This document shows, piece by piece, positions 40,449 through 49,958 of a stretch of 64,000 nucleotides of DNA. This DNA comes from Apus apus (taxonomy: Eukaryota; Chordata; Aves; Apodiformes; Apodidae), in contig NC_067312.1 in the NCBI RefSeq assembly GCF_020740795.1, positions 44,726,405 to 44,790,404 on the forward strand. The letters run 5' to 3'. Each line of letters opens with the position of its first letter. Position 1 is the stretch's first letter. The notes under the pieces are model-generated. The model ran no database searches. It was not told the DNA's origin and saw only the letters and a program-made list of their open reading frames with translations. The position numbers were made by a program, and so were the translations under genes.

Positions 40449-42398
40449 AAAAACCCAAGTATAAGAAAAGTAAAGGCTGGAAACACAAGCCAAAACACAT
40501 GTAAGTCACTAATGAAAAGAGAGCTGTTGCCAAATTATAAACAGGCTAATTGGTTAAAGTGTTAAAGCAGAAACTCTGGGAAGGGGAACTGAAAAGTACT
40601 TAGGCAATGACTACAGCTTACCTCTTTTTGACATGTAAGACTTGATCTGTTCCTCTGCATCCTCCAACATAAGCAACTTGTATGGTTTCCATTGAGAAAA
40701 AGGAAGGGAAAAAAGCAAGCTTGTTTGTTTTTGGTTTTGGTTTGGCTTGGTTTTGTTTTGTCTCAGCAAAGGGGATAAGATTTCAGAGCTACACATTTCT
40801 ACCACAAGCACCATATAGGGGAAAAGCTAAATAAAGAGTGATTAAACCTTACTTGACAACAGAACAAGCCATGGAAAGTAAAGAGTAAAAGAGGCTAAAG
40901 CAGGGTGAGTCATTCTGCTACTCGGCTTTGTGGCAGACAGCATGGATGATTCAGAAAAGTAAAGTAGCCTCAGATTTTGAGATTAAGATGTGTATTTCCA
41001 TTTTCTGTAGCTATCGTGAAGGTCAACTAACATTCAGGTCAAATGACAGATTTTTCCATCAGTCCTCCTTTTTCTTCTGTGAGGAAAAAATAATCAAACA
41101 TACCCAGACAAATACACGTTCAAAATAAGTGATTTTTTAAATTAAAATAAGAATGTAAACATTGTATTTGGTATATATTTGTGTCCTTTGTGGCTGGATT
41201 GATGTGATAACTACTTATCAGTAAATTCCTGCAAAGTTAAATCTCAAGAGAAGACATGTTTCTTCTTTTGAGGTACATGTTTTTCTTTGAATTCTGTTGG
41301 CAGCAACAACAAAACATAGAAGTGTCTATTTTGCTGTAAAATAACATTTGTTATTTATTAATATTTACTACTTTTAGAAACATTTTTAAATGAGAATTGC
41401 AGGAAAAATAATGTGTGTGGAAATATCGTGAAGAATTGTTATATTCCCCATGACTTCTGTGAGTCTCAAGATTTTGCCTGTCTGCTGATTGTGGTATTCT
41501 GATTATAGAGGCAAATTTTGTCTCCGAGGAATGTCTTGAGCAACAGAATTTGGAATGTTAGTGTCATGAAACTGTTATTCAGTTTGTATATGATTAACCA
41601 AAGTAATAAAATAATGAGCACTACTATCACATTGAAATGCATGTAAGGTGAACTTGAGTCTGTTCTCCTATGCCCAAGTTCCCTAATGGCCTAATTTGGG
41701 TTTTTTTGGGTTTTTCAATTTGCCTGAAAAGATGCCTGTGCAAAAGCAGGTGTTTAGTGTACTGTAGACAGGAGAAAGGTTCCACATCAGAAGGAAGCTT
41801 AGCAGGGCCAATATTCCCCAAACCCTATTCCTCCGCTGCCTAAGTGTCTCCTTGCTAAGACCCTTCCCTCTTACCCACTTGGAGAAAAACGGAACCTGGA
41901 GATGCCCTGGGAAGTTACACTGCTCTTGGGGAGGAGTAATGCAGCTCTGATAGCAGCATGGGCATCAGCACACCTCAACATGCCTCTGCACAGTGTCTCC
42001 AGACCATACCAGGTGCTGGGAGGCCTCAGGGCTGTAGCAAACCTCATGGCTCAATGATGGCCAAACAGAAATCACTGATTAATACTGCTGTGCCTGTCCC
42101 CCATGCATTTTGCCATAAGAAGGGAGTGTCCCCAGGCCTGGAGTGGTCTTTGGTGTTCACCCCTCCCAGTAAAGTCACAGGGCTGAGCTGTGCCCTTGGT
42201 TGTGTTGGTGAGCTAAATGGCAGTAGTGAGGGCAGATGCCAGCACAGCTCTGCTCATAAAGGGCAGGCTGGCTGCTCCCGGTACCCAAGCTTTTTGGCAT
42301 CTGGCATGCACAGGTGTGCTTTCCATTTCCTCACTGGAGCAGCTCGAAATTACAAACTTGTAGGCAAAGCAACACACTAATTATAGTTGCTCTTTGTG
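40449..42398. other. Intergenic, no gene recognised
   Basis: Includes a T/G-rich tract (40721) and a GC-richer block at 41830-42390 with a 140-codon open frame that I could not link to any family and that lacks clear splice or start context. Confidence 0.6.
40721..40761. repeat. T/G-rich simple repeat
   Basis: Irregular TTTG/TTTTG units over about 40 bases. Confidence 0.75.
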
Positions 42399-42704
42399 AA
42401 ATCATAGAAACAGAATGGTTTGGTTTGGAAGGGACCTCAAAGATCCTCTAGTTCCAAACCCCCTACATGGCAGGGACACGTTCCAACCTGGCAAGGAACA
42501 CTTCCAGGAAGAGAGCATCTACAGCTTCCCTGGGCAAGCTGTTCCAGTGTCTCAACATCCTAACAGTTAAGCATTTCTTTTTAATATCTAACCTAAATCT
42601 ACCTTCTTTCAGTGTAAACCCACTTCACTTCATTTTCCTATCACTACATGCCCTTGCAAAAATTCCCTCCCCAGCTTTCCTGTAGGCTCCATTGATACTG
42701 GAAG
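42399..42704 (-). mobile_element. CR1 LINE 3' part (first half of an interrupted copy)
   Basis: The reverse-complement CR1 3' end begins aatcatagaaacagaatggt and runs through catgcccttgcaaaaattcc to ctttcctgtaggctcc. The next CR1 segment, expected at once, resumes only at 43078, so this and the piece at 43078-43300 are one insertion split by 373 bp. Confidence 0.9.
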
Positions 42705-43077
42705 AGACAGACAGGCAGGACCAAGGCAAGGAGGTGCTTCTTTGGTCACAATGTATCTTGGTGTGAATGTCTGTAGCCATAAGAGATGGGTGTACCAGGT
42801 AGCAGAGAACAATGAACATTAAATTTACCAGGAAGAACCCTATTCTCACAAAAGAACTCAACACGTAAGTATGTAGATGTTAATATTGGTGTACTTGAGG
42901 GATAAGATGAATTTGAGTTTTTGATGTATAAAAGAAATCTGTATTACAAGAAAGGTGTGCCTGATTTGTGGGAGTCCATCGAGCACCCAGCTCTATACAA
43001 AGCAGTAATGAACAATACCTCCTTCCTAAACATAGTCTTCTTGTCTGTGTTTTGGGAGCAAGCCGAAAATGGTAATG
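42705..43077. mobile_element. Insert splitting the CR1 copy, LTR-like
   Basis: About 373 bp of non-CR1 sequence sit exactly between adjacent CR1 segments. It contains a TATA-box-like TATAAAAG (42927-42934) and a gagcacccagctctat block, then the pyrimidine-rich tacctccttcctaaacat before tttgggagc. Such an arrangement (U3 with TATA, then R/U5) is typical of a solo LTR of the ERVL kind in birds. Clean TG...CA ends and a target duplication were not found. A partly matching 16-base stretch occurs on both sides (ccattgatactggaag and ccttcaggtcctgtta). Confidence 0.45.
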
Positions 43078-43300
43078 CCTTCAGGTCCTGTTAGGCCACT
43101 GTAAGGTCTCCCTGGAGCCTTGCCTTCTCCTGGCTGAACAGCTCCAACTCTCTCAGCCTGTCTTCATAGGAGAGGTTCTCTAGCCCCGTGAGCACCTTCA
43201 TGGCCCTCCTCTGGACTACTTGCTCCAACAGCCCCACATCCTTCCTGTGTAGGAGGCCCAAGAACTGGACACAGAAATCCATCTGGGGTCTCAAGACAGC
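43078..43300 (-). mobile_element. CR1 LINE (second half of the interrupted copy)
   Basis: The reverse-complement CR1 includes ggccactgtaaggtctccct, ctcagcctgtcttcatagga and catggccctcctctggacta, continuing the piece that stops at 42704. It is 5'-truncated near 43300. Confidence 0.88.
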
Positions 43301-45390
43301 AAGCAGTGCAGTACTGCTGGAGCCAACAGACCTCAGAGCAAGTGAACCAAGGACTGAGACTTCTCCCAGGAACGTAGGGGCAAAGCCTTCCTCTGACTCC
43401 ACAGGCAGAAGAGGCAGAGCCTACCACCTTTTGGCTGCAGAGCATTGTCACAAGTACTGCTTTGACACGTGGTACCCAGAAGAGTTTAAATGCATTTTCC
43501 ATAGAAGGCAAAACCTTTTTCACATTTCTTTGACAAATGACTGCTACACAACTTTGGTTCAAAGGTTTGAGATTTAATTAAAAGTTTTCATAGTGTTTGT
43601 GGTACCTAAAGTGTTAAAAATACTCTGAAAAACTGTTGGCAATAAAAGACACTTGGAAAGCATATTATGAAAGCTTTTTTTCTACTTAGGTGGTTTGATT
43701 TGCATTTCCTTCATAATAAATATTCCAATTAATGAAATAACATGAATGAAATGTTCATCTCCTTTGTGGCTTTTGCTCTATGTAAAACCAATTGGGAGAG
43801 GGAGACCTGATTCTTGTGTTCTCAGATAGGACTAAATTATAAAAAGCTTGGATTCTGGGATAGATTTTAAGGAATGTTCTAATATTTTAGGATGAAGAAG
43901 CTATTCTTCATCTTTTTCCACCTTCAATGATAGAATATCTTCCAGTTGTTTATGGTCCACTACTTGACTTGCCCTACTATAAAATTTTGCTCTGGAATTT
44001 TCTAGAATCTGTACTCCACATAATACATCCCAGTGGGAAGTACCCACTGAAGACTGTATCCAGAACAGATTTTTCCTCTTCAGCTTTAAGTACTTTGTAA
44101 ATTATTAGCAGTGTTACATGTGTACCCATGAATCTTAAAAGCCTGCTTCAGGTACAGTAGGGTAATGACCTAACAAAATATCCCCACAGCTTCAAAATAA
44201 GAAAAGGAAATCAAAATAGAGTGAAAGGTTTTTGTACTGACACACAATCGCACAGCCTCCAACAGTGGAGTCGCTTGCATTGCCTGTACTTTGCATCAAC
44301 TCTGACAATAGCTAAGGCTAGAATCTAGATGTTAAAACTCATTTTCATGTCCATATTCTTGGACTTGGGCTATTAATTTATTTTAATTTTTTTCCACTTA
44401 TATTGTGAGAATAATGTAACATCCATGACATAAAAGTTGGTCAGCCACAATGTTTTCTCAAACCATTGTGCTTCTAAGGCCTTTCTGCTCTACAATAGCA
44501 AGGACTGCCACATGCCACCACCTCATGACCTAACATTTAGAATTATCCAAATATTTTAGCTGGCAATTTTTGAAGACATAACTTTGGGAGAGAATTTCCA
44601 CACTGAAAATACAGCCAAATAGCACAGTTAAGATCTAAAAACTTAAGCAAGCCATGGCAATACAATGTCACCAGTTCTATTTCTCACAAAGCTACAGAGC
44701 TGCTGACCTAGCCTGTACGTACAGTTTGTACAGTTATATCATGCTCAGCATAGTTTAGCTTTTTCTTCTTCTCTGAGTGCACTGCTTTTCAACATTTTTG
44801 GTAATTAATTTTGTTTTTTCACAGTTATATAATTCAAATACAGATCACCTTTGTTCTTACGCTGCTAACACCATAAGACTTAACTTGTAAAAGATAATGA
44901 AAATGAAACCTCTACATTTTAAAGGCTTTTACTACACCCATTACACAACTTATACACTGTACATACTTAAGAAGAGTCTAATGCTGCAGCTTTAAACGAT
45001 TAAGACCAGAGTAAAGCTAAAGGCTCTTTCAGGCTGTGTATTAAAGCCTCAACTACTGATTGTGCATAAGGCAAGGTGTGGCTTGAGACATCACACTTTG
45101 AAACAGGCCAATAAAGTTAGACCCTTACACTCTTACTGAAAGACAAAGGAACTAATCTCAGTATTTCCTGTCAACCTTCACTGAAGCCTTGAGCCATAAA
45201 GTATTACTGATGGAAATACTACAGGCCACTTCCATGGGGACTTGAAACCAGGTGTTTATGAAGTCTTAACTGCTCTAGGTCTCAGGGAAGACCTCTAATG
45301 CTGAATGTCAATGAATAGCCAGTACTGAGGCTAGTAAGCCAGTGATAGATCACAAAGTTATTTTCATACAGGTTTCCCTGGAACAGCCTC
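43301..45390. other. Intergenic, nothing recognised
   Basis: AT-rich unique DNA between the interrupted CR1 and the unrecognised open frame. Confidence 0.6.
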
Positions 45391-45711
45391 TCAAAAGAGT
45401 AAGTCTGGGGCTCCAGGAAAGTTGAAAGGTCTTCCAAACTGAAGAGGCTTTCCTTCCACACCCAAGACAGGGTCAGGTATACATGGAGATATGCCCTTCA
45501 GCATGATCCTCTTGTACCGCACCTTTCCTCTTTCATCTGCAAAAGTGCTTGGAGATGGTAAGAGTGTAGAGTCCCATTGCCAGAAAATGAGATCTTGTCC
45601 CAGTCGCTGGACTTCTTCCCAGTGAGAATTTCTAACACAACCCCATGCTGTGGCAGTGCCTGGAGTGAAAAGAAGGAACTCCATGGGGAACTGTTGGTGG
45701 TTCACTGCTTT
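45391..45711 (-). CDS. Unrecognised exon-like open reading frame
   Basis: I do not recognise this protein. On the minus strand a convincing acceptor (pyrimidine-rich tract, then taatttcag) ends at 45712. It is followed by an uninterrupted frame from AAA GCA GTG AAC through to TGA at 45391-45393, 106 residues in all. In the genome an in-frame TAA lies just upstream of the acceptor. Codons look protein-like, with many G-starting codons. The peptide has tryptophan-rich HWEEV and FWQWDS, a basic stretch GKVRYKR, and a Pro/Gly-rich end (SPCIPDPVLG, then FGRPFNFPGAPDLLF). There is no obvious signal peptide or membrane segment, and the only ATG options are internal. It could be a terminal exon of an unknown gene, a pseudogene fragment, or chance within the S1PR3 3' region. 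Confidence 0.35.
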   Translation of the reverse strand, partial: KAVNHQQFPMEFLLFTPGTATAWGCVRNSHWEEVQRLGQDLIFWQWDSTLLPSPSTFADERGKVRYKRIMLKGISPCIPDPVLGVEGKPLQFGRPFNFPGAPDLLF

Positions 45712-46678
45712 CTGAAATTATATGACTGTTTCAGAACAGAAAGATCTCAGCCTAGGTAGTGCATTCACAATGTACACAGGTTTACATACATTTGGCATAC
45801 ATTTTAAAATACACTGGAAAAATTAAGTAAAAATATATGTATTAAAACAGTACAAACACTTGATACACATGTATTGATGGGTCACATTTTAACTACTTTA
45901 AATAGCAAACACATATAGCTTCTTTTACTGGTTATTTACTACTTGCTTAAAACAAGTTGAGAAATGTCACAGTGACAACTGCCATGTTGTCTTTTACTAA
46001 ACATGAAAAGTCTGACTAACATTCAAAAAAATTAAAATACTGCATTGATATGCCATGTTGAAGTTCCTGTCAATTAGAAGCTACTACTTCATTTATTTTC
46101 AAATATCCCCATTGAAGCACATCTATTTGTATAATTTGCCAACTTACACTGCACATTGCAATATAATCTTTAGCATACTGTAAACGTTTAACAAATAATG
46201 ACTTTTAATAAGTAATTGCACAAATATACAGCTATTTATACCACATACATGTAAGGCCATTAACATAACCGCAAGATATAGAGAACTGTAAGCACCAACA
46301 TCTGCAATGGGCTTTTCTCCCAGTTGGCAGTAATTGGTGTAATTTTCCGATCGTCAGCAGTGTTTTGTGAATGCTGAATTTTCTAGTAGGTTTTCTTGAT
46401 GTTTTGCAAGATCAGGAGTTGATAAACGCAGCCACACCATGCAATACCATCGTGGTGCACAATGTCATTAGATATGCATGGACTTTTGTCCTGGCTGTTG
46501 GGTAGCATGAAAGGTGTTACTGAACAAACACCCAAAGCAAATGATCGTTGATTAAAAAGTCCTCAAAGTTACGTAAGCGGTTAGTCTTTTCCCCTTTGCC
46601 TTAAGTGCATGAATGCTTAAACTACACTTGTAGTTTAAATCTGAAAGCCACATAAAAGTACTTGTCTCAAGGAGTCCT
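45712..46678 (-). other. S1PR3: Probable S1PR3 3' UTR region
   Basis: AT-rich DNA lies directly downstream of the S1PR3 stop on the minus strand. A reverse-complement AATAAA is present at 46092-46097. No other gene features were seen. The end of the transcript cannot be fixed. Confidence 0.4.
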
Positions 46679-47824
46679 TTACTTACAGAAGTTTCCATTG
46701 TGAAATGAAGATTCATTTTTCTCAGCAATACATGAGGAAACATTAATTTGTGGGAAATCTTCCTTTGGCTTCTGGGTATTGCTGCTGCTGGATTTACTTC
46801 GACTGTGATCTGGCGTGGGCTGAATAGGCAAAGATCTGGCCACCTGGGATTTCACCAGGCAGCCACAAACAAGGCGAAAGAAAGCCCGACGCATTTCTTT
46901 ACTGGCCAGAGTGTAGATGATGGGATTCATTGCAGAATTGATGACTGCCAGAGCAATAAACCAGTTGGCTTTGTACAAGATAGAGCACTCTTTGACTCTG
47001 CAGGCCACGTCGATAAGGAACAGAATGAACAGCGGTGACCAACAGGCAATAAAGACACTAACAACTATCACAACAGTCCTAAGGAGTGCCATGGACCTCT
47101 CTGAGTTATTGTGATTAGTGACATTACGACTGCTGGACTTTACCAGGATGTAGATACGAGCATAAAGGATGACAATGGCAGCCAAAATGGCTATGAATAT
47201 ACTAATGCAGAACACCACATACTTCTTAGAGTATAGAGGCAAAATTGTTGAGCAATCTGCTAAGTTGTTTATACAATTCCAGCCAAGGATGGGTAAGGCC
47301 CCCAAGGAAATTGAAATAAGCCAGCATGTACCAATGAGAAGGAACACTCTATATTTTTTATTTGCATCGTAAGGCCTCATTTTAATCATGGTTAAATGCC
47401 GCTCAATAGCTATTGCTAATAAACTGAAAGTGGAGGCTCCCAGGGCAACAAACATACTGCCTTCCCTAATGAACCAGACCGTGGAGGACAAACTCAGGGT
47501 TTTCTTCCCAGACATAAGAATGTTTACTTTGTAAACAATCCCAGCTAAAAGATCACAGAGAGCTAGATTGCCAATAAAAAAGTACATGCGGTTGTGAAAT
47601 TTATTGTTTTTCCATATGGCAATCAATACCATCAAGTTTTCCAGGACTATGAAACTACATAGGATAAGAAATGCAATAGCAGGCAGGTCAATGTTATCAG
47701 TAGCTTTTTCCCTTAGAATGAGCTTTCCTGTGTAATTATAATGTAGTACGATCAGAGAGTCCATCTCTTCATTTCCTTGAGGGCTAACAAGAGCATCAGG
47801 TGGTATGGTAACTGCTGCCATCAT
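46679..47824 (-). CDS. S1PR3: Sphingosine-1-phosphate receptor 3 (GPCR)
   Basis: This is a seven-transmembrane rhodopsin-class receptor of the plasma membrane for sphingosine-1-phosphate, coupling in mammals to Gi, Gq and G12/13. One intact 381-codon frame matches the usual S1PR3 length and single-coding-exon structure. Visible features are an N-terminal glycosylation site NYT (residues 30-32) and TM1 with [16 protein letters not shown] (56-71). WFIREGSMF has Arg120-Glu121, the pair that binds the S1P head group. ERH (141-143) replaces DRY, CWSP is at 261-264, NPIIY at 300-304, and Cys320/Cys322 are likely palmitoylation sites. The serine-rich tail (SRSKSSSSN) is S1PR3-like. Two tandem ATG codons open the frame; I used the first, and the second would remove one residue. 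It is convergent with SHC3, as in mammals. The stop is TAA at 46679-46681. Confidence 0.98.
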   Translation of the reverse strand: MMAAVTIPPDALVSPQGNEEMDSLIVLHYNYTGKLILREKATDNIDLPAIAFLILCSFIVLENLMVLIAIWKNNKFHNRMYFFIGNLALCDLLAGIVYKVNILMSGKKTLSLSSTVWFIREGSMFVALGASTFSLLAIAIERHLTMIKMRPYDANKKYRVFLLIGTCWLISISLGALPILGWNCINNLADCSTILPLYSKKYVVFCISIFIAILAAIVILYARIYILVKSSSRNVTNHNNSERSMALLRTVVIVVSVFIACWSPLFILFLIDVACRVKECSILYKANWFIALAVINSAMNPIIYTLASKEMRRAFFRLVCGCLVKSQVARSLPIQPTPDHSRSKSSSSNTQKPKEDFPQINVSSCIAEKNESSFHNGNFCK

Positions 47825-47996
47825 TTGTTTGCTGATGCTGGACTTTTCAATATCACAAGAATTTAGTTCTGATAAATTTCCACAAGAGGGAGATCAAGCC
47901 ACGTTCCTTGGAGGACTCCTCTAGGTGGGCAGTAGGTATCCCTTGCTCCAGCAAGCCTCGCATATTAATTCGGGAGAGTGGCTCAAAAACCAGGCT
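47825..47996 (-). other. S1PR3: Probable S1PR3 5' UTR part of the coding exon, with 3' splice site
   Basis: On the minus strand a pyrimidine-rich acceptor (gtctttatttcag) ends at 47997, leaving 172 bases of leader before the first ATG. S1PR3 genes normally have one or more non-coding leader exons upstream, so this is the expected place for the coding-exon boundary. The boundary is inferred from the splice-site pattern alone. Confidence 0.5.
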
Positions 47997-49536
47997 CTGA
48001 AAATAAAGACAAGTGCAACATAAATCTAACTGTCTTCCAGTGTCACCCATGGCCCTTGCAGGTGCTCAAGTTGCAACATCCACCAGAGAGCTGAAAAGGA
48101 TGCTGACTACAATGGGGCACCAAGGTCTAGCACTGCTGCATGCTTAGCAAGGTCACTGTGGGTGAGTTATTGGTCACACTCTGCTGTGGAAATATGAGGG
48201 CAATGCAGACAACTGCTCGTAGGTGTGTCTCCCTACAAAATTTTCATGCTGAAAAAATTGCAGCAGAGTGGTGAGGATTAGCCAACAGTCCCTGCAAGAC
48301 CCAGCACGCACAGCAATGGGCTAACTTCTCAGAAAGATGTAAGTGTACGTGGAGCTACCAAAACACCACCCAACAATCACTGCTTGAGCAGTAGCAGGGA
48401 AAACTCACTGCCTCCTAAGCTTGCCCTGGTTCCATATGCAGACTTCAGGTAGCAAAGAACCTGAGAAATTTGATGTCAGGTCTTGATGCCAGTGTGCATA
48501 TCGCCAATGCCTACAATAACTTCCTAACCTTAATGGTACAAAATCATGCTATTTACAATTAAAAGCCAGTCATCATAAAACCAATCCTACTTCCTAATCA
48601 AATTAGTTGGATTTCTACTACCCTTTTTAAAATAAACATGGCAAGTCACAACTTTGTAAGTATTGCTTTCTTTGTGGTTCACTTTTTCCCTCTCTCCAGG
48701 TGTATGCAAGACATACATTTAAAGTTGTTGGGTTTTTTAAAATAAAAAAAATTTTTATACCAAGTTGTAATTGTCCTTCTCAATTTACTTCTGTTTTTAA
48801 GTTGTGCCTTAGATTAACTGCAACATTTTCCCAGGGACTTCAATAGGTTGCATTTTTGCAGCAGATCCTTCTAGCTACCTTTTTTCATTTGCGACATATA
48901 CATACTGGAAGATTTTTGCAGAACTTAGTGAAAATATCAGATGTCAGAAGCACTCGCTGTTTTACGAGAAATGTTACAGTTCAGTTGCTGCACAGTATTC
49001 ATGCCCCAAATGTATATACTGAGGATGAACAGACAGCCAAATTTTCAGCTCAGTAAACAAACTAGGATGGGGATGAGGAGAGAATTGGTTCCATCTGAGC
49101 CAAATCTGTAAATATTTCATTTTTTTAATGGGAAAGGTAAGAAAACAAAAAGTTGTGCTGGGTGGGAGGACATTTTCCATTGGCCTAAAATTAAATAGCT
49201 TAGTTTTTTGAAAAGCTACAGCTCTTGACCTAACCGTTTATTTACCTGAGGGACATGATCATCTCCCAGACATGTGAAAGACTCTTTCAAAGGATGGGTA
49301 TCAAGGGAAGAAATTGAGATCTCAACCTCTGCTAGAGAGCAACACACCAACAGTTTTCTGCTTGCAGCCTGTACATCCCAAGAAACATTTCATTTTCTCT
49401 GGGTAAGAGACAGCTTGTTGCAAGCAAGCTTAGGTGTCTGTACTTTCCTTGGAAAATAGCAGCCTTCCAGTACTTGAAAAGACCCTACAGGAAAGATGGG
49501 GTGGAAATATTTATCAGGGAATGCAGTATGAGAGCT
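47997..49536 (-). other. Presumed S1PR3 leader intron, proximal part
   Basis: Unique sequence with no exon supported. Confidence 0.45.
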
Positions 49537-49778
49537 AACAGTTTTAAACTGATTTAGATTTAGATGTTAGAAAGAAATTATTTACTGTGAGGGGGGAGAG
49601 ACACTGGAACAGGTTGCCAAGAGAAGCTGTGCATGCTCCCTCCCTGGAAGTGTTCACGGCCACATTGGATGGGACATTGAGCAACCTGGTCTAGTGGGAG
49701 GTGTCCCTGCCTGTGTCAGGGGACTTGGAACTAGATGATCTTTAAGGTCACTTCCAACCCAAACTGTTCTATGGTTCT
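49537..49778 (+). mobile_element. CR1 LINE 3' fragment
   Basis: It reads aacagttttaaactgattta, then cactggaacaggttgccaag, then ctagatgatctttaaggtca, with the terminal ttctatggttct. It lies in the presumed S1PR3 leader intron. Confidence 0.92.
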
Positions 49779-49804
49779 TATATACAGGTTTCTTAAGATC
49801 ACAA

Positions 49805-49958
49805 AATAATCTCCCCAGGGAAGTTGTGGATTGCCCAACATTGGACACTTCTAAGACTCAACTGGACAGGGTGCTGGGCCATCTTTTCTAGGTTGTGCTT
49901 CTGCCAAGGTTGGACCAGATGATCCTTAAGGTCCCTTTCTATCTGAGATTCTGTGATG
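49805..49958 (+). mobile_element. Second, shorter CR1 3' fragment directly after the first
   Basis: ctccccagggaagttgtgga, then gaccagatgatccttaaggt and the terminal attctgtgatgtg form another CR1 3' end in the same orientation, 26 bases beyond the end of the previous one. Confidence 0.8.

Noticed and set aside
41958..42380. 140-codon open frame, plus strand
   Set aside because: No recognisable family, no splice context, low-complexity-like composition; likely chance in a GC-richer patch.
46748..47372. Plus-strand open frames across S1PR3
   Set aside because: They are antisense shadows of the receptor gene.
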